Shown: positions 7,229 to 14,473, counted from the first letter of the stretch. The stretch: 15,951 bases of DNA from Holdemanella sp. (GCA_021442845.1 JABUSD010000096.1:1-15951), one strand, 5' to 3'. Translations and numbers: made by a program. The notes: generated by a model from the sequence alone, not told the origin.

Positions 7229-8635
7229 ATGAAGAAGCTAACCGGATTTTTTCAAAAGCTATCATTAACACAACAAGTCCTATCAATGATTCTTTTGTTG
7301 TTGCTGGCATTTGCTGGCTTCTTTTTCTTCTTTTTAGGACAGAATATTGAATCTGCCATAAGCTCACAGATGTATGAGATTATGGCAAATGGGCAAAGAC
7401 CCATCATTTCCTTACTGGAAACGGAGCTTGCCTATGATGAAAATATGTATATGTATGTGTCGGATAGCGCTACCCAGTCAAACTGCCTGATTTTAGATGG
7501 GGAAGTTCATCTATTAGGGGATGCAAAAGAGATGTCTCGCGAGTTCTATGTATATCTTGCCGAACAATCGATGAATCTGACAAAGACATCTCCTGTATAC
7601 AATGGTTTTTTTAGACTGGGAGATATTTCTTATTATTATCGTTTGACACTGGTTACCTCACGGAAAACACCCATTGTGGTTGCCAGTTATATGGATAACT
7701 CGTATGCGAAGACATTACAGAGGACGCTGGTGGATTCCACTGTCTATGTGACAATTCTTGCCTTCTTTATCTTCTTTATGATTATGATGATCTGGGTATT
7801 CTCAATCATTCACCCATTGAATCAGATTAAAAACTATATTGAAAAGATCAACAAAGGTGAAGAAGTGGAACTGCATATCAATCGTCAGGATGAAATTGGG
7901 GAAGTAGCCCATGCCATTGTGACGATGAAGGATGAACTGACAAAACAGGAAAAAGCTAAAGAAGAAATGATTCACAACATTTCGCATGATCTGAAGACGC
8001 CAATCGCAACCATCAAGTCGTATTCGGAATCCATCAAAGATGGAATCTATCCATATGGAACACTGGAATCCAGTGTGGATGTCATTTTAAACAACGCCCA
8101 GCGATTAGAGGATAAGGTACATAACTTATTATATCTGAATCGTATTGAATATCTTTTGACAAGTGATTCTGAAGGGGTTGTCACAAATATGAAGGATGTC
8201 GTAGAACAGGTTGTATTAAACTCCGCTGTTATCCGTCCTGAAATTGAAGTATTTACAGATGTAGAAGAAGTCTTCTTTGATGGACTTCTGGAGGCATGGC
8301 GTGTATCCATTGAAAATATTATGGATAATGCCTTCCGTTATGCGAAGTCCTATATCAAAATCTATGTTCGTGAAAACGATTTACGCATTTCCAACGATGG
8401 ACCAAAGATGCCAGAAGATCGCATCGATTCATTATTCAGACCCTTTGAAAAAGGGGAAGGTGGTCGTTTTGGTTTAGGTCTATCGATTGTTCATAAAGTA
8501 TCCAAAGCCAATAACTATATTGTGATGGGATACAATACCGAGGATGGTGTATGTTTTAGAATCTATCGTAAAGAACAGCCAAAGAAGCATAAAGAAGGTT
8601 CACGCTTTAAAAAGGACAGTAAGAAGGAGGCATAA
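7229..8635 (+). CDS. Membrane sensor histidine kinase (HAMP-HisKA-HATPase)
   Basis: Partner kinase of the preceding response regulator, 468 aa. Transmembrane helix 1 covers about 17-39, an extracytoplasmic sensor region about 40-168, and helix 2 about 170-194. A HAMP linker follows ('IHPLNQIKNYIEKINKGEEVEL'), then the dimerisation/phosphoacceptor domain with H253 in 'HNISHDLKTPIATIKSY'. The ATPase domain has the N box around N367 ('ENIMDNAFRYA') and G2 box 'GLGLSIV' at 415-421. The G1 box is unusual: 'SNDGPKMP' rather than the common D-x-G-x-G pattern. The sensor region has no domain I recognise. The C-terminus ends in a Lys-rich tail. The gene starts 1 nt after the regulator, and the Gfo/Idh/MocA gene starts 1 nt after it, with its ribosome binding site inside the kinase 3' end. 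Confidence 0.92.
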   Translation: MKKLTGFFQKLSLTQQVLSMILLLLLAFAGFFFFFLGQNIESAISSQMYEIMANGQRPIISLLETELAYDENMYMYVSDSATQSNCLILDGEVHLLGDAKEMSREFYVYLAEQSMNLTKTSPVYNGFFRLGDISYYYRLTLVTSRKTPIVVASYMDNSYAKTLQRTLVDSTVYVTILAFFIFFMIMMIWVFSIIHPLNQIKNYIEKINKGEEVELHINRQDEIGEVAHAIVTMKDELTKQEKAKEEMIHNISHDLKTPIATIKSYSESIKDGIYPYGTLESSVDVILNNAQRLEDKVHNLLYLNRIEYLLTSDSEGVVTNMKDVVEQVVLNSAVIRPEIEVFTDVEEVFFDGLLEAWRVSIENIMDNAFRYAKSYIKIYVRENDLRISNDGPKMPEDRIDSLFRPFEKGEGGRFGLGLSIVHKVSKANNYIVMGYNTEDGVCFRIYRKEQPKKHKEGSRFKKDSKKEA

Positions 8636-8636
8636 T

Positions 8637-9632
8637 ATGAAAGTTGGAACAATTGGTTCAGGGGTCATTGTGACACGTATGATTGATGCCCTTCGTAATG
8701 TGGAAGGAAATGAAGTGGTTGCCTGTTATTCCAGAACCCAGAAAAGGGCGGATGAATTTTCAAAACAATATAACATTCCTAAAACATATACCGATTTAGA
8801 TGAAATGTTAAAGGATGATGAAATTGATACAATCTATGTTGCATCTCCAAATTCTTTGCATTTTGAACAGTCAAAAAAAGCCTTACTGGCAAAGAAGCAT
8901 GTCATCAATGAAAAGCCATTTACTGCTTCTATAAAACAGGCAAAGGAATTATTTGATATTGCCAAGGAAAATGGTGTCTATATCTTTGAAGCTATCACAA
9001 CGCATTATCTTCCTAACTATGATGTAGTAAAGAAGAATTTAGATAAAGTTGGTGAAATTAAATTCATCCAGATTAATTTCTCCCAATATTCATCAAAATA
9101 TGCAAAATATAAGAATCATGAAAATCCCAATGTGTTCAACCCTGCATTCAAAGGGGGAGCCTTAATGGATATCAATGTCTATAACCTTCACTTTGTTACA
9201 GGTATCTTTGGAAAGCCATTATCGTCTACATATATTGCCAACCAGGGATATAATGGGATTGATACAAGCGGCATTGTCATTCTACAATACCCTGATTTTA
9301 TCGCTACATGCATTGGGGCAAAGGATAGCTCCAGCACAAATAGCGCAATCATCCAGGGGGATAAGGGATATATCCGTGTGTATAATTCCTCTACAGGTGT
9401 ATGCAAGGATGTCTTATATTCACCTCCTGTTGGGGATTTAATCGGTATTAAAGGATTTAAAGATCCAACGGAACACATTGGTATTGAACAGGCATTCAAT
9501 CATATGGTCTATGAAGTTAAGAATTTTATGGATGTCATTGATAATAAAAATGATGTTTTATATAAAAAGATGTGTGATCAGACATTACTTGTTGTCGAAA
9601 TCTTAGAACAGTCATTAAAACAGCTTGCATAA
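8637..9632 (+). CDS. Gfo/Idh/MocA-family NAD(P)-dependent oxidoreductase
   Basis: Dehydrogenase of 331 aa that would oxidise or reduce a sugar, inositol or diol-like substrate with NAD(P). The N-terminal Rossmann fold has G7-S-G9, 'YVASPNSLH' (67-75) and the hallmark E92-K93-P94, where K93 is the usual catalytic lysine. The C-terminal domain has 'KGGALMDINVYNLHFV' (172-187), resembling the dihydrodiol dehydrogenase-like branch (GGALxDxGVYP). ATG 8637 is chosen because an excellent AAGGAGG (8624-8630) lies 6 nt upstream and the N-terminus 'MKVGTIGSG' fits. A longer reading from 8544 would run through the kinase gene. It is the last gene of the operon. Its link to c-di-AMP or the two-component system is not obvious. 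The substrate is unknown. Confidence 0.9.
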   Translation: MKVGTIGSGVIVTRMIDALRNVEGNEVVACYSRTQKRADEFSKQYNIPKTYTDLDEMLKDDEIDTIYVASPNSLHFEQSKKALLAKKHVINEKPFTASIKQAKELFDIAKENGVYIFEAITTHYLPNYDVVKKNLDKVGEIKFIQINFSQYSSKYAKYKNHENPNVFNPAFKGGALMDINVYNLHFVTGIFGKPLSSTYIANQGYNGIDTSGIVILQYPDFIATCIGAKDSSSTNSAIIQGDKGYIRVYNSSTGVCKDVLYSPPVGDLIGIKGFKDPTEHIGIEQAFNHMVYEVKNFMDVIDNKNDVLYKKMCDQTLLVVEILEQSLKQLA

Positions 9633-9642
9633 GCTGTTTTTT
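9617..9642 (+). terminator. Intrinsic terminator of the six-gene operon, overlapping the stop codon
   Basis: AAAACAGCTT (9617-9626) pairs perfectly with AAGCTGTTTT (9631-9640) around the 4-nt loop GCAT, with T up to 9642. The TAA stop of the oxidoreductase (9630-9632) straddles the loop and second arm. Confidence 0.88.
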
Positions 9643-9648
9643 ATCTTG

Positions 9649-9654
9649 TATAGT
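9649..9654 (+). promoter_or_regulatory. Predicted -10 box for the 2H phosphoesterase gene
   Basis: TATAGT ends 6 nt before the ATG at 9661, again predicting a transcript starting at the A of ATG. A TTGCAT at 9625-9630 (18-bp spacer) is a poor -35 candidate and lies inside the preceding terminator hairpin. Confidence 0.4.
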
Positions 9655-9660
9655 TTAGGT

Positions 9661-10137
9661 ATGTATCTACTCTCTTTATATTTTGATGATAAGACAAATG
9701 CCTATCTTACAATGCTTAAGAAACATATCTATAAGAAAACGGGTATTCATTATGATATTCCTTTTCATATTACTTTATTATCGTTTCAATCGGATTTAGA
9801 GGATGCATACAGATTGTTTGAATCTATTAATTTTATTCCCTTTGAATTACAATTTGTATCCATTGGCTTTCTAAATACAAGTATTATTCTTATTCCGATT
9901 ATGAATGAGAATCTATCTTCTTTATATAGGCAAGGATTAAATTCTACAATATATGTCAATGAACGATATAAGGAAAATAACTGGTTTGCCCATTTAACCT
10001 TATCCAAACATCTATCCAAAGAACAATTATTAGAATCCTATCAAGCTATTCAATATGACTTTAAACCATTTATAGGAAAAGTAACAAAGATTGGATTGGC
10101 TAAATCCAATCCATATGAAGATATAATGCTTAAATAA
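9661..10137 (+). CDS. 2H-phosphoesterase (LigT-like) family protein
   Basis: Small soluble protein of 158 aa with the two signature H-x-T motifs of the 2H phosphoesterase superfamily: H36-I-T38-L and H111-L-T113-L, about 75 residues apart as in the family. Members hydrolyse or form 2',3'-cyclic or 2'-5' phosphodiester bonds in RNA or nucleotides. The closest general type is the '2'-5' RNA ligase/cyclic phosphodiesterase' group. I start at ATG 9661. A longer reading from a TTG at 9625 would begin inside the upstream terminator hairpin and is unlikely. No ribosome binding site is visible, and a -10 box sits 6 nt upstream, so the mRNA may be leaderless. The substrate is unknown. Confidence 0.75.
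   Translation: MYLLSLYFDDKTNAYLTMLKKHIYKKTGIHYDIPFHITLLSFQSDLEDAYRLFESINFIPFELQFVSIGFLNTSIILIPIMNENLSSLYRQGLNSTIYVNERYKENNWFAHLTLSKHLSKEQLLESYQAIQYDFKPFIGKVTKIGLAKSNPYEDIMLK
10089..10111 (+). repeat. Perfect 9-bp hairpin inside the 2H gene 3' end
   Basis: GATTGGATT (10089-10097) pairs with AATCCAATC (10103-10111) around a 5-nt loop. No T run follows, so it is not a standard intrinsic terminator. It may slow RNA decay, or it may simply reflect the coded residues. Confidence 0.4.
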
Positions 10138-10148
10138 AAGAAAATATT

Positions 10149-10157
10149 TGATACAAT
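10149..10157 (+). promoter_or_regulatory. Extended -10 promoter for the histidine phosphatase gene
   Basis: TG-A-TACAAT, identical to the element before the CdaA operon. Transcription would start near 10164, inside the AAAGGG ribosome binding site, so the leader would be only about 5-11 nt depending on which ATG is used. Confidence 0.5.
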
Positions 10158-10174
10158 AATAAAGGGTGATGAAT

Positions 10175-10750
10175 ATGTATTTATATGTAGTAAGACATGG
10201 AGAAACATTATTTAATAAGTTGCAGCGTATGCAGGGATGGTGTGATTCCCCATTGACAGAAAAAGGAATCCAGCAGGCAAAGGATACAGGTGTTAAGTTA
10301 AAAGACATTGATTTTGTCCATGCTTATTCTTCGACATCAGAAAGAGCTGTGGATACATTGGATTATATTTTAGGCGATCGCAATATTCCTAAAAAGGCAT
10401 TAAAAGGATTAAAGGAATTCAACTTTGGTACCTTGGAAGCTGAAAAACAGGATTATGTACATAATGTATTGAAAGTACCACACTCTGAAATGTATAAATA
10501 TGGTGGAGACCGTATTGAAGATCTAGTGGAAAGAATGGAAAACCAGCTATTAGAAATCGCTAGAAATCATCCAGAGGGAAATGTATTATGTGTTAGCCAT
10601 GGTGGGGTATTTATTAATGTATTAAGACATCTTGCACCTGATTATATTGAAGATCGATTCAGAAGAAAACTGCCAATCATGGAAAACTGCCAGATCTTAT
10701 TGTTTGAAAGCGATGGAAAAACGCTAAAATTTATCAAAAATGACTTGTAG
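10175..10750 (+). CDS. Histidine phosphatase (phosphoglycerate mutase-like) family protein
   Basis: Soluble phosphatase or mutase of 191 aa in the histidine phosphatase superfamily. The N-terminal 'VVRHGET' gives the phospho-accepting H8 with R7. R57 ('SSTSERAVDT'), E81 ('LKEFNFGTLE') and H142 ('CVSHGG') complete the usual catalytic set. Similar bacterial proteins are broad phosphomonoesterases rather than glycolytic mutases, and the short length fits this. Several starts are possible: GTG 10166, ATG 10169 and ATG 10175. I choose ATG 10175 because 'MYLYVVRHG' fits the family and AAAGGG (10161-10166) is 8 nt upstream. If transcription starts at the predicted point, ATG 10169 could be used instead, adding two residues. 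The stop codon lies in the loop of a terminator. Confidence 0.88.
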   Translation: MYLYVVRHGETLFNKLQRMQGWCDSPLTEKGIQQAKDTGVKLKDIDFVHAYSSTSERAVDTLDYILGDRNIPKKALKGLKEFNFGTLEAEKQDYVHNVLKVPHSEMYKYGGDRIEDLVERMENQLLEIARNHPEGNVLCVSHGGVFINVLRHLAPDYIEDRFRRKLPIMENCQILLFESDGKTLKFIKNDL

Positions 10751-10763
10751 AGTCATTTTTTTT
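10736..10763 (+). terminator. Intrinsic terminator overlapping the histidine phosphatase stop
   Basis: AAAAATGACT (10736-10745) pairs perfectly with AGTCATTTTT (10751-10760) around the 5-nt loop TGTAG, and T continues to 10763. The TAG stop (10748-10750) is in the loop. Confidence 0.85.
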
Positions 10764-10781
10764 ATGATAGAAGAGGAAAAT

Positions 10782-11537
10782 ATGGAACGCTATTTTAATA
10801 TTAATGAAGCCAAACACAGTATCAAGTGTAAATTATATGCTGAAAGATTCAATGATATTCATTCAGTTATTATTTTCTGTCATGGTTTTGGTGGCCATAA
10901 GGATAATAATGCAGCCTATAATTTTGCCCAGAAAACAATAAAGAAACATAAAGATATAGTACTTATAACATTCAACTGGCCATGCCATGGAGATGATGTC
11001 AAAAAGAAATTAAGACTGGAAGACTGTGATATGTATCTACATTTTGTATTAAAGTATGTACAGGAGATATGGAAAGATGTCAATGTATATTGTTACGGTA
11101 CAAGCTTTGGAGGATATCTTACTTTAAAGTATATTAAAGAACATGGTAATCCATTTAAAAAGATCGCATTAAGATCGCCTGCTGTATGCATGTATGATGT
11201 ATTAAAAAATAGAATTCTATCGAATGATGACTGGGATAGGTTACAGGGAAACAAGGAAGTATCAGCAGGCTTTGATAAAAAGATATTCATCGATAAACAA
11301 TATGTCGAACAGTTAAAGCACAATGATATTACCCAATATGATTATATTGATTTATGTGAAGACATCTTATTTATACATGGAAGTGAAGATGAAATTGTAC
11401 CATTTGAGACTGTCTATGATTTTTCCAATGACAACATTATTGAACTTGTTGTCATAGAAGGAGCAGAACATCGCTTTCGCAATGTGGATCATATGAATCA
11501 GGCAAATGAGGCGATATGGAAATTCTTTGGGATATAA
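10782..11537 (+). CDS. Alpha/beta-hydrolase family protein
   Basis: Predicted serine hydrolase of 251 aa, probably a cytoplasmic esterase or acyl hydrolase. The oxyanion-hole segment is 'FCHGFGGHKDN' and the nucleophile elbow G-T-S108-F-G-G. The acid is D203 in 'HGSEDEIVP' and the base H230 in 'GAEHRF'. The triad is complete and in canonical order. No signal peptide is seen. I use ATG 10782, which has AGAGGA 5 nt upstream. A longer reading from 10740 begins inside the previous gene and its terminator. A TATGAT at 10763-10768 is a possible -10 box just after the terminator T run. The gene converges on the MATE gene with only 6 bp between the two stops. The substrate is unknown. Confidence 0.85.
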   Translation: MERYFNINEAKHSIKCKLYAERFNDIHSVIIFCHGFGGHKDNNAAYNFAQKTIKKHKDIVLITFNWPCHGDDVKKKLRLEDCDMYLHFVLKYVQEIWKDVNVYCYGTSFGGYLTLKYIKEHGNPFKKIALRSPAVCMYDVLKNRILSNDDWDRLQGNKEVSAGFDKKIFIDKQYVEQLKHNDITQYDYIDLCEDILFIHGSEDEIVPFETVYDFSNDNIIELVVIEGAEHRFRNVDHMNQANEAIWKFFGI

Positions 11538-11555
11538 ATACCATTATTTCCATAT
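11514..11555. repeat. Inverted repeat across the convergent hydrolase/MATE 3' ends
   Basis: ATATGGAAAT (11514-11523) and ATTTCCATAT (11546-11555) are perfect 10-bp inverted copies 22 nt apart. They span both stop codons and encode the same Ile-Trp-Lys near each C-terminus. No T run follows on either strand, so any terminator role would be non-canonical. Chance similarity is possible. Confidence 0.4.
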
Positions 11556-12890
11556 GCCTTCTTTATGTGTGATATACAACATTGTACAATAGGATGCCAG
11601 TCCTCCTACATAATTGGAAATAGGTTCAGCATAGAAGATGCCATCAATTCCCAGAAAGGTAGGAAGGATTAATGTTAGAGGAACCACTAATATAATCTTT
11701 CTAAAGATAGAAAAGAAAATGGATTGTTTCGCTTTTCCTAAAGCGGTAAAGGTAGATTGTCCAGCACTCTGGAATGTCATCATAAAGAAACCACCAAAGT
11801 AGATTTTAAGGCTATGGACACTGATATCTAGTAAGGAAGTATCTTCATTGAATAAAAGGATAATCTGTTCTGGATAGATGCGCATGAGTATCCATACTGA
11901 AATCATGAAGATAAAGCCAACGATGGTTACAAAGATGATGGTTTTCTTAATACGATCATAACACTTGGCCCCATAATTGAATCCGATGATTGGCTGACAG
12001 GCATGGCACAATCCAATGATTGGTAAGGAGAACATTTCTCGAACACTATTAAAAATGGTCATAATGCCAATATAGACATCCCCTCCATAATCCTTGATGG
12101 TATTGATCACAACGGCCTGGAAGATGGAATTGGTAATCTGTACCACAAAGCCAGCCATACCTAAACTCACAATATTAAAATCCATAGAAAGATTTAATTT
12201 TAAGGAATCCTTTGATAAAGGGATTCCTTTTTTCTTGTTCATTAAAAAGAGCATAACCCAAATAAAGGAGATGGATTGGGATAGGATAGTGGCGATGGCA
12301 GCTCCCTGTATACCCATATTCAACGTATAGATGAAGAAAGGATCCAAAAAGATATTACAGATAGCTCCAATGGTTACTGTCATCATACCCGTTTTCGAAA
12401 AGCCCTGGGCATTGATAAATCCATTCATACCTGAAGAAATCATAATAAAAGGAGTACCAATCAAATAGATGGATAGATAGCTGGAAGCATATTGATAACT
12501 GACTTCACTAGCTCCTAAGCGAAATAGAATAGGCTTCATGAAGCAATAAAGAATCAACATAAGAATGAAGGAAGAACCAATCAATAAAGTAAAGGTATTG
12601 CCTAAGATCTTCTGGGCTTCATCCTGATTCTTTTTACCTAATTCGATCGAAAATAAAGGGGAACCTCCCATTCCAAAGAGATTGGTAAAAGCCATGATGA
12701 TGGTGATGATAGGAGTTGTAAGGCCAATCCCGGCTAAGGCAATCGTAGATACATCGGATAGATGTCCAATATAGATACGATCGACAATGTTGTAGACCAT
12801 CTGGACAAGCTGAGCCAGGATCATAGGAATAGCCAATCGTATGATATGTTTATAAATATTTCCTTTGGAGAAATCAGCGGTATTATTCAT
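11544..12890 (-). CDS. MATE-family multidrug efflux transporter
   Basis: Inner-membrane exporter of 448 aa with the twelve hydrophobic segments of the multidrug and toxic compound extrusion family, which expels cationic drugs or metabolites using a sodium or proton gradient. The N-terminus 'IIRLAIPMILAQLVQMVYNIVDRIYIGHL' and the loop 'FGMGGSPLFSIELGKKNQDEA' are typical. The second half repeats the fold with 'FNSVREMFSLPIIGLCHACQPIIGFNYGAK'. It is full length, with no frameshift. The ATG at 12890 is preceded at 6 nt by a minus-strand TATAAT, and the intervening ACCTTC has no Shine-Dalgarno character, so a leaderless mRNA is predicted. It is divergent from the HAD-PHP gene and convergent with the hydrolase. 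It looks MepA-like, but the substrate cannot be told. Confidence 0.92.
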   Translation of the reverse strand: MNNTADFSKGNIYKHIIRLAIPMILAQLVQMVYNIVDRIYIGHLSDVSTIALAGIGLTTPIITIIMAFTNLFGMGGSPLFSIELGKKNQDEAQKILGNTFTLLIGSSFILMLILYCFMKPILFRLGASEVSYQYASSYLSIYLIGTPFIMISSGMNGFINAQGFSKTGMMTVTIGAICNIFLDPFFIYTLNMGIQGAAIATILSQSISFIWVMLFLMNKKKGIPLSKDSLKLNLSMDFNIVSLGMAGFVVQITNSIFQAVVINTIKDYGGDVYIGIMTIFNSVREMFSLPIIGLCHACQPIIGFNYGAKCYDRIKKTIIFVTIVGFIFMISVWILMRIYPEQIILLFNEDTSLLDISVHSLKIYFGGFFMMTFQSAGQSTFTALGKAKQSIFFSIFRKIILVVPLTLILPTFLGIDGIFYAEPISNYVGGLASYCTMLYITHKEGIWK

Positions 12891-12896
12891 GAAGGT

Positions 12897-12916
12897 ATTA
12901 TAAACCTATTTATAAT
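12897..12916. promoter_or_regulatory. Palindromic bidirectional promoter (two outward -10 boxes)
   Basis: ATTATAAA (12897-12904) and TTTATAAT (12909-12916) form a perfect 8-bp inverted repeat around a 4-bp spacer. Each arm carries a TATAAT reading outward: 12902-12897 on the minus strand towards the MATE ATG (6 nt away), and 12911-12916 on the plus strand towards the ATG at 12925 (8 nt away). Each promoter's -35 region would lie within the other's transcribed side, so the two should compete or be co-regulated. The dyad could also be a repressor operator. Confidence 0.55.
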
Positions 12917-12942
12917 GTGTTACTATGAAAATGGTGATGAAT

Positions 12943-14472
12943 ATGAAAAAGAATATAATCTTTGATATGGATGGACTTTTAATTGATTCTGAAAAAGTAA
13001 CCTTTGAAGGCTATCAACATGTCTTAAAGGACTATGGAAAAGAAATCACATTATCCCAATATCAGACATTTCTAGGAAGAACCGTTCCGGTCATTTATGG
13101 AAAGCTTAAAGACTATTATGGAAATGTTGACAGTGAAGAAATCGTAGCAAAAGTGCATGCCTATATGGAAGATGTCTTTGAACATAAAGGGGTTCCTGTA
13201 AAACCAGGATTGTATGAATTAATCGATTATTTAAAAGAAAATGCATATAAAATAGCTGTTGCGACAAGTTCATCAAAAATAAGAGCGGAAAAGATCTTAT
13301 CAAGAATAGGGATTAGAGATGCACTGGATGTTCTTGTCTGTGGTGATGAAATCCAGAAAGGAAAACCCGATCCGGAAATCTTTTTAGTGGCAGCCAATAA
13401 ATTAAATGCACAACCTTGCCAGTGTTATGTTATAGAAGATGCTCAATCCGGTATAATGGCAGGCTATGCAGGTGGTTTTGATGTGATCAATATTCCTGAT
13501 ATGAAATATCCTTGTGAAGAATATGCAGCCAAAGCTACCATCATACTAGATACATTAACGGATGTCATAGATTATTTAAAAGGAAATATTAAAAATGATT
13601 TTGATTTCCATATGCATTCCATCTATAGCTTAGATGGACAATATACTTGTAAAGAACTAGTAGATATAGCAAAATCAAATCATATAAAAACCATTGCCTT
13701 AGCTGATCATGATCAGATTACGGGTGTGAAAGAAATCATAGACATAGGAAAAAAAGAAGGAATTCAAATTATACCTGCCATTGAACTTTCTACAACATTC
13801 CATGATTATGATGTACATCTATTAGGCTATGGCATTGATGTAGAGTATCCTTATTTTAAAGATCTTCCTGAACTTACAAGAAAAAGAATGCAGGCCAATA
13901 TGGCTTTAATGATGGATAAGTTTAAAGAAGTCTATGGCATTGAAGTGGATAAGGAAGCCATTTTACAATCGGATAGTATCTGGTTTACCTTAATGGAAGC
14001 CATCTTATCCAATGAGACATATAATAAGATGGAACTATTTAAAGACTATATTCCTGGTGGAAAACGAAGTGGAGCAGCCATTGCCAATTTCTATTGGGAT
14101 CAGTGTCAGAAGGGATCTTCCTTATATGTAGGATCCAGTTATCCATCGTTACAATCTTCCATCGATATCATTCATAAAGCGGGAGGTTTAGCTATCATTG
14201 CCCATCCATTTCGAACATTCTATCATAATGAAGATTATCTAAAAGAAGTTATAGAAATGGGTATTGATGGCATTGAAGCGTATTCCAATTACCATACAAA
14301 AGAGATGAATGCTTATTATGATGAATTCGCAAAGAAATATGGTTTATTGATTACATGTGGAAGTGATTTCCATGGTAAAAAGAAACCAGAGATACAAATG
14401 GGGGAATACAATCTAAATAAGGATGGTACATCCATTGTTCATGCCCTTCTAGAGGCATTAGAAAAGAAATAA
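12943..14472 (+). CDS. HAD phosphatase-PHP phosphoesterase fusion protein
   Basis: Bifunctional-looking protein of 509 aa. Residues 1-215 are a beta-phosphoglucomutase-like HAD phosphatase: D8-M-D10-G nucleophile motif, 'ATSSSK' (107-112), K141 in 'KGKPDP' and E165-D166 in 'VIEDAQSG'. Residues about 220-509 are a PHP-domain metallophosphoesterase resembling the YciV/TrpH group: H223-x-H225, D255-H256 ('LADHD'), E281 ('AIELS'), H292, H421 ('IAHPFR') and D475-x-H477 ('GSDFHG'). Both active sites look intact, and the reading frame is continuous through a short linker (about 213-220). Known YciV-type enzymes remove phosphate from 3',5'-bisphosphate nucleotides or short RNAs. The fused substrate is unknown. 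I prefer ATG 12943 ('MKKNIIFDMDG', GGTGAT 4 nt upstream). If the mRNA is leaderless, ATG 12925 would add six residues. Confidence 0.88.
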   Translation: MKKNIIFDMDGLLIDSEKVTFEGYQHVLKDYGKEITLSQYQTFLGRTVPVIYGKLKDYYGNVDSEEIVAKVHAYMEDVFEHKGVPVKPGLYELIDYLKENAYKIAVATSSSKIRAEKILSRIGIRDALDVLVCGDEIQKGKPDPEIFLVAANKLNAQPCQCYVIEDAQSGIMAGYAGGFDVINIPDMKYPCEEYAAKATIILDTLTDVIDYLKGNIKNDFDFHMHSIYSLDGQYTCKELVDIAKSNHIKTIALADHDQITGVKEIIDIGKKEGIQIIPAIELSTTFHDYDVHLLGYGIDVEYPYFKDLPELTRKRMQANMALMMDKFKEVYGIEVDKEAILQSDSIWFTLMEAILSNETYNKMELFKDYIPGGKRSGAAIANFYWDQCQKGSSLYVGSSYPSLQSSIDIIHKAGGLAIIAHPFRTFYHNEDYLKEVIEMGIDGIEAYSNYHTKEMNAYYDEFAKKYGLLITCGSDFHGKKKPEIQMGEYNLNKDGTSIVHALLEALEKK

Positions 14473-14473
14473 G

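Noticed and set aside
8544..8636. Extended N-terminus of the Gfo/Idh/MocA protein.
   Set aside because: The extension overlaps the kinase gene in another frame, while ATG 8637 has a near-perfect ribosome binding site and the correct Rossmann start.
9625..9660. Extended N-terminus of the 2H protein from a TTG.
   Set aside because: The TTG is within the intrinsic terminator hairpin of the upstream operon, and ATG 9661 gives the normal family length.
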